Notes under the pieces: model-generated
Told to the model about the DNA's origin: nothing
Seen by the model: only the letters and a program-made list of their open reading frames with translations
Databases searched by the model: none
NCBI GenBank assembly: GCA_963709485.1
Contig: CAVPWE010000005.1
Coordinates: forward strand, 124,001 to 188,000
Length of the DNA stretch: 64,000 bases
Direction of reading: 5' to 3'
DNA from: JAXDBM01 sp963709485
Lineage (GTDB): Bacteria; Desulfobacterota; Syntrophia; Syntrophales; Fen-1087
Shown: positions 1 to 7,450 of the stretch, one piece after another
Position numbering within the stretch: position 1 is the first letter of the stretch
How the letters are laid out: every line of letters starts with the position of its first letter
Program-made: the position numbers and the translations under genes

Positions 1-579
1 ATCCGGGATATTCAAACCGCCCCGGACCGAAGCACGGTCCGCATCGATGCGACCACGACGGAAGGGCCTGCCCATTCGAATACCCCGGCCGGGAAGACCA
101 TCGCATCAAGCGGCAGCCGCGGTTCCGGGGAAGATTCCTCAGCCACACCCCCGGAACCGGCCGGGACGGAAACCCTGTCGCTCCGGCCGGACCAGGTGCT
201 GGACCTCATGGAGAAATTTCTCGACGTGACGCACCTGCACCGGATCACGAGGGGCACGCACTGCGCCGCCCTCGCGGACGGGGGCAACATTTTGGTCTCG
301 CGGGAGGACATCGGCCGGCACAACGCCCTCGACATGCTGGCCGGCCATGCGCTGCTGCACGGCGTGGACTGCCGGGACAAGATTGTGCTGCGGACCGGCC
401 GGGTCTCCTTCGAAATCGTGCAGAAGGTCCGGCAGATGGGCACACCTGTGGTCGTCTCGCTCGCCGTGCCCACCTCCCTGGCGATTCAGATGGCGGTGAA
501 GGCCGGCATCACCCTCATCGGGGCGGTCCGTGGCAGGACCTTCAAGTTATACACACATGAAAGGCGGATGGGTCTGTGA
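1..579 (+). CDS. fdhD: Formate dehydrogenase accessory sulfurtransferase FdhD, 3' part
   Basis: The reading frame is open from base 1 and ends at 577-579, so the 5' end lies outside the window. The visible C-terminal domain has the FdhD signature: THCAAL, the SREDIGRHNALDML block, GRVSFEIVQK and a PTSLA motif before a GITLIGAVRG ending. FdhD passes sulfur from a cysteine desulfurase to the molybdenum cofactor of formate dehydrogenase in the cytoplasm. A long, low-complexity Ser/Pro/Gly linker (about codons 20-57) precedes the domain. In it, where I would expect the sulfur-carrying Cys-Gly motif, I read GSRGSG with no cysteine. The family call is secure; activity is open. The stop overlaps the start of the next gene. 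Confidence 0.93.
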   Translation: MRDIQTAPDRSTVRIDATTTEGPAHSNTPAGKTIASSGSRGSGEDSSATPPEPAGTETLSLRPDQVLDLMEKFLDVTHLHRITRGTHCAALADGGNILVSREDIGRHNALDMLAGHALLHGVDCRDKIVLRTGRVSFEIVQKVRQMGTPVVVSLAVPTSLAIQMAVKAGITLIGAVRGRTFKLYTHERRMGL

Positions 580-1562
580 TGAAAAAAGAGCTATACATCA
601 ACGGCATGAAGGCGGGAGAAAAAGTCGGCACATCCTTTCTGGTGTCGGAAAAAAACCTGGCTTACTCGCAGAAGGGTTCCCCCTACCTCAACCTGCGCCT
701 GAAAGACAAGACGGGCGAACTGGACGGCAAGGTCTGGGAAAAGGCAATCGAGCTGGACGGCTACTTCAGGAAGGGGGACATCGTCTACATTGTCGGGAGA
801 ATCCTCAGCTATAAGAACAATCTGCAACTGTCCGTGCTGGAAGTGCGAAAAATGGACGATGACGACGTCGACCCGGCGGATTTCTTCCCCACCGCCGCCC
901 GGAACGCCGAAGACATGTTCGCGGACCTGATGGTCTATGTCGGGCAGATTCAGACCGCCTGCCTGCGGGACCTCCTCATGGCCTTTTTCGGGGACGAACA
1001 GATCGTCGCCCGCTTCAAGAAGGCGCCGGCCGCCAAGGGGTTCCACCACGTCTACCTCGGCGGGCTGCTGGAGCACACCCTGTCCGTTCTTCAGCTCATC
1101 GACGTCGCGGCCGCCCACTACCCGGGCGCCAACCGTGACCTGCTGATCGCCGGCGGCATCCTGCACGACATCGGCAAGATTCATGAATTTCAGTATGACC
1201 GGCTCATCGACTACAGCGACGCGGGAAGGCTGGTCGGCCACATCGTCATGGGCGTGGAGATGCTGGACGCCAAAATCGCAAAGATCGGGGGGTTCCCGGA
1301 GAAACTGGCCATGGAGCTGCGCCACCTCATCCTCAGCCACCACGGGATGCTGGAATTCGGCTCTCCCAAGCGGCCGAAGACCCTGGAGGCCCTGATCGTC
1401 CACTACATCGACGACCTGGATGCCAAGGTGAATGCCTTCCAGACCTTCGTCGGGGGCACAGCGGGCGGGGAGTCGAACTGGACCCCCTACCACCGGCTTT
1501 TAGAGCGGTACATCTACAAGGGGAACGGCGCTTATGACGAGGGCGGCGGAGAGGATGCGTAA
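579..1562 (+). CDS. YhaM-like 3'-5' exoribonuclease (OB fold plus HD domain)
   Basis: About 327 residues. The N-terminal ~100 residues form an OB-type nucleic-acid-binding fold (SPYLNLRLKDKTGELDGKVW), and the C-terminal half is an HD metal-dependent phosphohydrolase domain with HTLSV and the LHDIGK motif, then HLILSHHG. This is the architecture of YhaM/CBF1-type 3'-5' exonucleases acting on single-stranded RNA or DNA. ATG at 579 shares its A with the fdhD stop (TGATG); an in-frame GTG at 576 is a possible alternative and an AAGGCGG ribosome site lies at 561-567. Co-transcription with fdhD is likely from the overlap. Confidence 0.85.
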   Translation: MKKELYINGMKAGEKVGTSFLVSEKNLAYSQKGSPYLNLRLKDKTGELDGKVWEKAIELDGYFRKGDIVYIVGRILSYKNNLQLSVLEVRKMDDDDVDPADFFPTAARNAEDMFADLMVYVGQIQTACLRDLLMAFFGDEQIVARFKKAPAAKGFHHVYLGGLLEHTLSVLQLIDVAAAHYPGANRDLLIAGGILHDIGKIHEFQYDRLIDYSDAGRLVGHIVMGVEMLDAKIAKIGGFPEKLAMELRHLILSHHGMLEFGSPKRPKTLEALIVHYIDDLDAKVNAFQTFVGGTAGGESNWTPYHRLLERYIYKGNGAYDEGGGEDA

Positions 1563-1567
1563 TCCTT

Positions 1568-2563
1568 TCAGGACGGCCCGCGCTGCTTCTTGTAGGGGCT
1601 GATCTTTCTGGCCACCGTCCGGCGCGCTTCTTCCGCCAGGAGGCATCCTTCCAGGCAGTTGCCGACGCAGTCGCCGTCGCAGGGTTCGATGTGGATGGTC
1701 ACGCTCGATCGGGGGAAATGTCCTTCAATCTTCCCGGACAGCTCCTCCGTGATCTGGTGCGAGGTCTCCACGGTCATCCCGGGGTCCACCTTGAGGTGAA
1801 ATTCCACGAAACGGCAGTTTCCGGCCTTCCGCGTCCGCAGTTGGTGGAACCCGTGAATCACCGGCCGGTGCGCCAGGATCAGGTCGCGGATCCAGCCCAC
1901 CTCATCGGGAGGCAGTTGGACGTCCATGAGGTCTTTCGCGGACCGCAGGGTCAGGTCATAGGCGGCCTTGAAAATAAGGAGGGCCACGCCGATGGCCGCA
2001 GCCGGGTCCAGCCAGGTCAGATCCATGCCCGGAAACATCCGACCCCCCGCCCAGATGAGGGCCAGGCTGAGCATGACGCCCGCCGAGGTGTAGACATCGG
2101 TGCGCAGGTGCCAGGCATCCGCCTCCAGGGCGACGGAATCCGTTTCCCTGGCCACCTTGAAGAGCATGCCGGAGACGACAATGTTGAGCAGGGCGGAAAC
2201 GAGCATCACGCCGACGCCCCAGCTCACATACTCGATGGGCTCGGGATGCCTGATCTTCTGGGCGGCCTCATAGATGATCCAGCCGGCGGCGAGAAAAATC
2301 AGCAGGGCCTCGATCGTGCCGGAGATGTTCTCGATCTTGCCGTGGCCGAAAGGGTGCCTCCTGTCGGCGGGAATGGAGGACGTCTTCACGGAAAACATGG
2401 CGATGAGCGCCGCAAGGAGATCCACGGCAGAGTGAATCGCCTCGGAGATGATCGACACGGCGCCGATCAGAAACCCCACCGCCAGCTTCAGGATGACGAG
2501 CAGACTGTTGGAGACCACCGACAGCAGGGCCACTTTTTCTTTCCGGCGTTGCATCTTTTCCAT
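1568..2563 (-). CDS. Cation diffusion facilitator family transporter
   Basis: A 331-residue inner-membrane protein with about six hydrophobic segments in the first 210 residues and a cytoplasmic C-terminal domain. The paired metal sites of the CDF family are visible: HSAVD in helix 2 and HLRTD in helix 5. The HPFGHGK loop between helices 2 and 3 is also typical. CDF proteins export Zn2+, Fe2+, Mn2+ or Co2+ by proton antiport. The tail is unusually cysteine-rich (CDGDCVGNCLEGC), which could be a regulatory metal site, but this is inference. The gene is convergent with the YhaM-like gene, only 5 bp from it. Substrate cannot be told from sequence. Confidence 0.92.
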   Translation of the reverse strand: MEKMQRRKEKVALLSVVSNSLLVILKLAVGFLIGAVSIISEAIHSAVDLLAALIAMFSVKTSSIPADRRHPFGHGKIENISGTIEALLIFLAAGWIIYEAAQKIRHPEPIEYVSWGVGVMLVSALLNIVVSGMLFKVARETDSVALEADAWHLRTDVYTSAGVMLSLALIWAGGRMFPGMDLTWLDPAAAIGVALLIFKAAYDLTLRSAKDLMDVQLPPDEVGWIRDLILAHRPVIHGFHQLRTRKAGNCRFVEFHLKVDPGMTVETSHQITEELSGKIEGHFPRSSVTIHIEPCDGDCVGNCLEGCLLAEEARRTVARKISPYKKQRGPS

Positions 2564-2683
2564 GGAGGCGGTTTAACATATTCCCCCTCTCTTCACAAAT
2601 CATTCCGCCCCCCCGTCGGCGCGGAACTGCTTGTGCCGGCTGTTCTTTTATGGCATACCTCCACGGGAAACAGGATCGAGCCC

Positions 2684-3571
2684 ATGAAAGTCATCGAGTG
2701 CGTCCCCAATATCAGCGAGGGATGGAGCAAGAAGAAGATCTTGAAGATTGCCGGGGCGCTGACCGCATCGTCCGGCGTGAAGCTCCTCGATATCTGCATG
2801 GACAGGGACCATCATCGCGGCGTCCTGACTTTCATCGGCCCCCCGGAGGCCATGCAGAAGGCGGCGATGGCGGTCTGCGGCAGGGCCCTGGAATTGATCG
2901 ACATGCGGGAACACGCAGGTGCGCATCCGCGCATCGGCGCAGTGGATGTAGTCCCCTTCATCCCCCTCGGGGAGGCAACGATGCAGGACGCCGTCCGGGT
3001 TGCGCATGGCTTCGGCCGCGCGTACGGCGAGAAAAACCGGATCCCCGTCTACTTTTACGGGGAGGCGGCTCTGGTCCCCTGGAAAAGAGAACTGTCCGAC
3101 ATCCGCAGGGGCGGCTACGAGGCGCTGCGGGAGAAAATGAGCGACCCGCGCTGGCTTCCCGATGCCGGCCCGGCCGTCTTCCACGAATGTTCCGGAGCAA
3201 CGGCTGTCGGGGCGCGCATTCCCCTGATTGCCTTCAACATCAACCTCAGATCGGGCGATCTCAACCTGGCAAGGAACATTGCCAAATCCATCCGACAGTC
3301 CAGCGGCGGTCTTCCCTGCGTCAAGGCCCTGGGCATTCCGCTGAAAAGCCGGAAACTGGTCCAGGTCTCCATGAACCTCACCGATTACCGGGTCACATCA
3401 GTCCGCACCGTATTCGAACGCGTCCGTGAAGAGGCCGCCTGCGTTGGTGCGGATATTCTGGAGTCCGAACTGATCGGCCTCATTCCCGGCGCCGCACTGG
3501 CCGGCACCACACCCGAATATTTGAAATTGAGGGGCTTTTCTGATACAAAAATCCTCGAATCTCATTTTTAA
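2684..3571 (+). CDS. ftcD: Glutamate formimidoyltransferase
   Basis: 295 residues, matching the stand-alone transferase rather than the longer fusion with cyclodeaminase. The N-terminus MKVIECVPNISEGW is the family hallmark, followed by DRDHHRGVLTFIG and HAGAHPRIGAVDVVPFIP. It moves the formimino group from N-formimino-glutamate to tetrahydrofolate, linking histidine degradation to the C1 pool, or works in reverse in folate C1 metabolism. ATG 2684 was chosen because homology starts exactly there; the frame is open further upstream but without similarity. No histidine-utilisation genes are adjacent, so a C1 role is as likely as histidine breakdown. Confidence 0.93.
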   Translation: MKVIECVPNISEGWSKKKILKIAGALTASSGVKLLDICMDRDHHRGVLTFIGPPEAMQKAAMAVCGRALELIDMREHAGAHPRIGAVDVVPFIPLGEATMQDAVRVAHGFGRAYGEKNRIPVYFYGEAALVPWKRELSDIRRGGYEALREKMSDPRWLPDAGPAVFHECSGATAVGARIPLIAFNINLRSGDLNLARNIAKSIRQSSGGLPCVKALGIPLKSRKLVQVSMNLTDYRVTSVRTVFERVREEAACVGADILESELIGLIPGAALAGTTPEYLKLRGFSDTKILESHF

Positions 3572-3656
3572 CCGGATGGACTTCCGTGCGGCCAGCCGGT
3601 TGACAGCCGCCGGGAAGCATGCTAAACGGCACGCTCTTTCATCGGACCCACATTGC

Positions 3657-3733
3657 GCCCCCGTAGCTCAGTAGGATAGAGCAACGGATTCCTAATCCGT
3701 GTGCCGCGCGTTCGAATCGCGCCGGGGGTACCA
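3657..3733 (+). tRNA. tRNA-Arg (anticodon CCU)
   Basis: A complete 77-nt cloverleaf. The acceptor stem GCCCCCG pairs with CGGGGGT, the D arm begins GCTC, the anticodon loop is TTCCTAA with CCT as anticodon, the T arm is GCGCG-TTCGAAT-CGCGC, and CCA is encoded. The gene is the attachment site of the element to its right: its 3' 46 bases recur at 17721-17766. Because the element supplies an identical 3' half, the tRNA stays functional. Confidence 0.97.
3688..3733 (+). repeat. attL: 46-bp tRNA-derived direct repeat, left copy
   Basis: Identical to 17721-17766. It covers the anticodon loop to the CCA end of tRNA-Arg(CCU). The bases just outside (G/A to the left, T/A to the right) differ, so 46 bp is the full length of the repeat. 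Confidence 0.95.
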
Positions 3734-3766
3734 TTTTTATTCAATGATTTCAATATAATTGAAACC

Positions 3767-4612
3767 CTACCCATTATTGATTGCCTCGTCACTGTGAAGT
3801 TTTTGTGAAGTACGCGAAGTGCTCAAGGTTTGATCCAAAACATCAACTGCCTTGACTTTGTGGGATGGTGCAAGGTGGGCATAGCGGAGCGTCATAGTAA
3901 GGGTTTTATGGCCTAACAGTTCCTTGACTGTCGTCAAGTCTATCCCCGACATGACGAGGTGACTGGCGAAGCAATGGCGCAAATCGTGAAAACGAAAATC
4001 CCTGATATTTGCCCTTTTGCATGCTGTCACAAAAGAATGGTGAACGTTCAAATAAGGTTTCTCTTTTGTGTAATCATAAAAGACAAAAGGCACATGAACC
4101 TTACGCAGCCTTTTTGTCGTTCCCTTGTATAATTCTTCAAGCGTTGCCCTCAATGTTGCATTGATAGGGACTTCCCGCCGTTCACCGTTCTTCGTATGTG
4201 ACAGAAGGATGAAGCCGTGAACCAGATCAACGTCATCCCATTTCAGATTGAGGATTTCCGATTTCCGCATGCCGGTGTTCAATGCCATGATTAGAATCGG
4301 TTTCAGGTGCTTCAATTGTTTTTCACAGGCATCTATCAAGGCTTGACATTCATCTGCAGACAGATAACGCAACCGCCGGTTGTTTTCTTCCAGTAGTTTC
4401 GCCCGCCTGATTCGCTTCAGTGTTTCATCCTCTACCATGTCCCATTCGACGGCCTTCGTGAACATGTGCTTTATAGTGGCAATGTGGCGGTTGATCGTTG
4501 CCGGTTTATTCCCTGTCTGCAATCGTTCCGTTTGATACCCTTCAATAAGGCGTGTGTCAAAACGTCTCAATTGCATTTGGCCGAATCGTTCCTTTAGTTG
4601 GTTGATGACAAG
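3767..4612 (-). pseudogene. Tyrosine integrase, C-terminal catalytic fragment (split by IS)
   Basis: This fragment holds the whole catalytic domain: the first Arg in NTGMRKSEIL, the HDLRHCFASH box, and LLGHKTLTMTLRYAHL with the last His and the Tyr nucleophile. Upstream of residue LVINQLKERFGQ the frame runs into the insertion sequence that begins at 4613. Removing the IS plus one 8-bp target copy joins it in frame to the N-terminal fragment at 6139-6398. Integrases of this type recombine attP with the tRNA attB. An internal ATG (4576) could still give a truncated protein with the catalytic residues but lacking arm-binding and part of the core-binding domain. Confidence 0.92.
4605..4612 (+). 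repeat. 8-bp target-site duplication, left
   Basis: ATGACAAG, repeated at 6139-6146 on the other side of the insertion sequence. Confidence 0.9.
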
Positions 4613-4703
4613 TGTACCGGTTCAAAGGAAAGTGGACAGATGAGGGAGTTAAAATAAGAGACGGTTTTAGGTTAGAATCAGTTCTCTGGAAAGGAGAGGA
4701 GCG

Positions 4704-5057
4704 ATGGGACCTAAAGCCAAGCAAGACGCTGAATCTGTGGTGAGAGAGATTAAGAGAAACACCCGCCGTAAATTCAATTCAGAAGAGAAAATCCGGATCA
4801 TATTGGAAGGTTTGCGAGGGGAAGACAGCATTGCGAACATTTGTCGGAAAGAAGGGATAGCCCCGAGCATATACTACAAGTGGAGCAAGGCATTTCTGGA
4901 GGCGGGCAAGCGGCAGCTCAACGGGGATACCATCCGGGAAGCCAGCAGTAATGAAGTATCAGATCTACGGAGTGAGAATGAGCAGTTAAAGCAGCTGGTG
5001 GCTGAGCTGAGCCTGAAGAACCGGGTTTTTAAAAAAAGTTTGAGTGGTCTGGAGTGA
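4704..5057 (+). CDS. IS transposase OrfA (helix-turn-helix protein)
   Basis: 117 residues: a basic N-terminus, a helix-turn-helix of the IS3 OrfA type (KFNSEEKIRIILEGLRGED, then ICRKEGIAPSIYYKW), and a leucine-rich C-terminal helix (LRSENEQLKQLVAELSLK). It binds the terminal repeats and associates with OrfB. An A7 run at 5031-5037 just before the stop is a plausible -1 frameshift site: slipping there gives KKFEWSGV and continues directly into OrfB. The ATG has a good ribosome site (GGAGAGGAG). Confidence 0.9.
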   Translation: MGPKAKQDAESVVREIKRNTRRKFNSEEKIRIILEGLRGEDSIANICRKEGIAPSIYYKWSKAFLEAGKRQLNGDTIREASSNEVSDLRSENEQLKQLVAELSLKNRVFKKSLSGLE

Positions 5058-6098
5058 GTGCGGAGCGGTATATGCGATACAGTCAGGCAGAGAAGATGGA
5101 GGTTATCCGGATGGTGGAAGGATCACCGCTGAGCGTGAAGCAGACGCTTGCGGAACTCGCCATCAACCGCAGCACGTTTTACATCTGGTATAGCCGATAT
5201 CAGGAGCATGGCTATGATGGGCTGGCTAACGGGTACCATCCGCCCAGGCAATTCTGGAATGAGATCCCGCCGTGGGAGAAGCAGCGGGTCGTGGAAACGG
5301 CCCTGGAGCATCATGAGAAATCACCCAGGGAGCTTGCATGGCATATCACGGATAAACGGGGCTATTATATCTCGGAATCGACGGTGTACCGTATTTTGAA
5401 GGCCCACGATCTGGTGACGAGCCCGCTCTATACGGTGATAAGTGCCCATGAGAAGTTTCCTCACCCGACAAAGGCGGTCAATGAGCTGTGGCAGACGGAT
5501 TTTACCTTTTTCAAGGTGGTGCATTGGGGGTGGTATTATCTGTCCACGGTTCTTGACGATTACAGCCGCTTTATCCTGGCATGGCGGTTGTGTCAGGGGA
5601 TGTCGGCAGATGATGTAAAGCTGACCCTCAACGATGCGATTTTGTTTACAGGCATACGGCATGCAAGGGTGGTCAATCGGCCCAGGCTCTTATCGGATAA
5701 CGGTCCTTGTTATGTCTCAAAAGCCCTGAGTGATTATCTTGAGGAAGAAGGGATCGGCCATACCCGAGGCAAGCCGTATCATCCGATGACGCAAGGGAAG
5801 ATCGAGCGGTACCACCGTTCCATGAAAAATCTTATTCTTCTGGATCATTATTACAGTCCCTCGGAGCTTGAGGATCAGATCCGCATATTTGTGGATTATT
5901 ACAACAACCATCGGTACCATGAGGCATTGGAGAATGTTACGCCTGCTGGATAGGTATTATGGGCGTGACAATGAAGTCTTGGAACGGCGGGGGCAGATTA
6001 AACAAAAAACGATGCTTTTACGAAGAAAGCAGAATCGCGCTTTGAGGCTTGCTGAAAAGGCAGAGAAGGTTTATATGAGGGCTGAAACCCTCTCTTAG
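5054..6098 (+). pseudogene. IS transposase OrfB (DDE integrase core), 3' frameshift
   Basis: HTH segment (LAINRSTFYIWYSRYQ) followed by an rve/DDE catalytic core: first Asp in QTDFTFF, second in LLSDNGPCY, Glu in GKIERYHRS. The frame stops at 5951-5953 right after NNHRYHEALENVTPAG. The family's usual continuation (DRYYGRDNEVLERRGQ) is present in another frame to 6098, so one extra G near 5947-5949 breaks the last ~48 codons. OrfB overlaps the OrfA stop by GTGA and is probably made as an OrfAB fusion by -1 frameshifting. The catalytic triad is intact, so this is either recent damage or a sequencing error. Confidence 0.85.
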
Positions 6099-6138
6099 TT
6101 TTTGATCCAATCTGTCCAAAACCATTTGAAGACGTACA

Positions 6139-6146
6139 ATGACAAG
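6139..6146 (+). repeat. 8-bp target-site duplication, right
   Basis: ATGACAAG, identical to 4605-4612. Confidence 0.9.
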
Positions 6147-6398
6147 TTCCTTCTGCTTGTATGCACGTTGCCGCTCTGCCCATTTCAAATAATCGGTGAC
6201 AAGCTCGCTAAACGTGTGATTCCCGATTCTCTTGATTTCGGGCATCTTGCCCTCTCTGATCCCCTGCCGTCGCTTTATCAGAAGGGTTTCCGCATCCTTG
6301 AATTTCGTTGATTTCGATGATTCGCGGATAACCTTTCCATCAAGTCCGACATAGGCAATCCAGAACACGTTTCCGCGTTTATAGATTCCCTTTGCCAT
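6139..6398 (-). pseudogene. Tyrosine integrase, N-terminal fragment (split by IS)
   Basis: Begins MAKGIYKRGNVFWIAYVGLD, the typical arm-type-site-binding start of phage and island integrases, then ETLLIKRRQGIREGKMP and HTFSELVTDYLKWAERQRAYK, the start of the core-binding SAM-like domain. After KELVI the frame enters the IS. It joins in frame to the 3767-4612 fragment once the IS and one ATGACAAG copy are removed. ATG 6398 is preferred over 6437 because of the AAAGGAAAGGGGG ribosome site and homology. The start lies 20 bp inside the preceding Xre gene, pointing to translational coupling. Confidence 0.9.
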
Positions 6399-6600
6399 GC
6401 TTTTTGTCCCCCTTTCCTTTGGCGTTCTCCTTTTCAATGTAATCCAGTAAAAGCATCAATGTTTTGCTTGCCGTGCGCTCCCCCCTTTCAAGGTAATAGA
6501 CATGCTGGCGTGTCGTTCCTATCCGCTCGCCCAACATCGTCTGTGTCAGCTTCATCCGTTTTCGAAGTTCCCTGATCTGTGCCGGTGTCCAATTCTTCAT
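6379..6600 (-). CDS. Xre-family helix-turn-helix regulator of the integrase operon
   Basis: 73 residues with one HTH_3 domain: TPAQIRELRKRMKLTQTML, then GTTRQHVYYLERGERTAS, and a basic tail. Such small Xre proteins act as repressors of island integration and excision genes. It overlaps the integrase start by 20 bp, so the two form an operon. Its promoter is a near-perfect sigma-70 site whose spacer contains a palindrome (6613-6625), which suggests autorepression. No ribosome site precedes the ATG; the -10 box ends 6 nt before it, so the mRNA may be leaderless. Confidence 0.85.
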   Translation of the reverse strand: MKNWTPAQIRELRKRMKLTQTMLGERIGTTRQHVYYLERGERTASKTLMLLLDYIEKENAKGKGDKKHGKGNL

Positions 6601-6606
6601 GGACTT

Positions 6607-6635
6607 ATTATACTAACATAGTTAGCATATGTCAA
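6607..6635 (-). promoter_or_regulatory. Consensus promoter with operator for xre-int
   Basis: On the minus strand: TTGACA (6630-6635), exactly 17 bp, then TATAAT (6607-6612). The spacer contains the palindrome CTAAC-N3-GTTAG (6613-6625), a likely binding site for the Xre protein. The -10 box is 6 nt from the ATG at 6600. Confidence 0.85.
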
Positions 6636-6700
6636 GATATTTTTGATGTTCACATTTTACTTCACAGTGATTTGCAAATGTTTGATTTCATATGACTCTG

Positions 6701-6728
6701 ATCCGTATATAACGGATATGATATCCGT
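6701..6728. promoter_or_regulatory. Overlapping ATCCGT/ACGGAT palindromes
   Basis: Two overlapping inverted repeats: ATCCGT-N5-ACGGAT (6701-6717) and ACGGATAT-G-ATATCCGT (6712-6728, 8-bp perfect arms). They sit between the excisionase-like gene and the xre promoter, so they could be an operator or integrase/excisionase arm-type sites. Function not known. Confidence 0.6.
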
Positions 6729-6738
6729 TTGCCGATCA

Positions 6739-7185
6739 TTATCTTCCTTTCAGATGTGACGTTGAAACCTGAAGCAATGCCGGCGACTGAAAGAATTTGT
6801 CTATTTGCCGTTTGTGGAATTTCCATTTTTTGCCGCTCTTGAAACAAGGGATTTTTCCATTGCGCGCTTGCTCCCTTACCCATGCTTGAGTTGTTTTGAG
6901 ATATGCGGCAAGGCCTTTCACATCAAAGATCGCATCATCATTGCGTGAGGATGAACACAAAAGCGGCCTAATACGATCAAGGATAATCTCAGCCACACGA
7001 TTCGCAATGGTTTCGATGATTGAGGCGGGAATGATTGTCTGAAGTGTCGTATCAGCAATCATGTTTATATCATCCAACATCCGATCCTTCATGGATTGCC
7101 TCTGTGTTTCAGTCGGGCTTTCCAGGGTTTCATAGCCGGGAGAACAATCCTTACACGTCCGACTTATTGTATCCCTCATAGCCAT
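6739..7185 (-). CDS. Excisionase-like DNA-binding protein (HTH_17)
   Basis: 148 residues. The C-terminal half has the MerR-like winged helix of excisionase-type proteins: FDVKGLAAYLKTTQAWVREQ, then RNGKIPCFKSGKKWKFHKRQ and IDKFF. The N-terminal half (residues 1-85) is a mixed helical region with TLQTIIPASIIETIANRVAE, perhaps for dimerisation. Position just upstream of the xre-integrase operon fits a recombination directionality factor or a regulator of excision. Coding frame intact, unlike many neighbours. Confidence 0.75.
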   Translation of the reverse strand: MAMRDTISRTCKDCSPGYETLESPTETQRQSMKDRMLDDINMIADTTLQTIIPASIIETIANRVAEIILDRIRPLLCSSSRNDDAIFDVKGLAAYLKTTQAWVREQARNGKIPCFKSGKKWKFHKRQIDKFFQSPALLQVSTSHLKGR

Positions 7186-7219
7186 TTATAGGCCCCTGCC
7201 AGAGCATTAGAATTGCTTT

Positions 7220-7450
7220 TCAGGATGCCTTCGTATTGCGATACGGCATCCACGGGTAAAGCGGACAATGTGGCATCCGGCAATCATTTCTCCCATCGGC
7301 ATAATAGCCAAGGCACATGTAGCATTGGGCTACAATTGCCTCACCGCTCTGGAGTTTCTTTCCTTCAAGGTGCTTCAGGAGTTCGCTCCGGCCCTTGGCC
7401 TTGGCCCCGTGTTGTTTAATTTCTTTATAGAGTTGTTCTTTACTGCTCAT
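7220..7450 (-). CDS. Small cysteine-containing protein of the island
   Basis: 76 residues, basic. The N-terminal part is SSKEQLYKEIKQHGAKAKG and the C-terminal part has a zinc-knuckle-like pattern CYMCLGYYADG followed by CRMPHCPLYPWMPY. The order C-x2-C ... C-x4-C suggests metal binding. Proteins like this are common beside replication genes in deltaproteobacterial islands, but no function is established that I know of. It overlaps the stop of the upstream ATPase frame by 11 bp. Confidence 0.65.
   Translation of the reverse strand: MSSKEQLYKEIKQHGAKAKGRSELLKHLEGKKLQSGEAIVAQCYMCLGYYADGRNDCRMPHCPLYPWMPYRNTKAS

Larger units (their letters stand above)
4613..6138 (+). mobile_element. Two-ORF IS3/IS481-like insertion sequence (1526 bp)
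   Basis: Ends were placed from imperfect 29-bp terminal inverted repeats: the left end starts TGTACCGGTTCAAAGG, the right end (complement) TGTACGTCTTCAAATGG, and both continue to TGGACAGAT; 21 of 29 positions agree. It is flanked by the 8-bp repeat ATGACAAG, and its precise removal restores the integrase frame. It encodes an HTH OrfA and a DDE OrfB. The 8-bp duplication is longer than the 3-5 bp usual for IS3, so family assignment is provisional. Confidence 0.9.
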
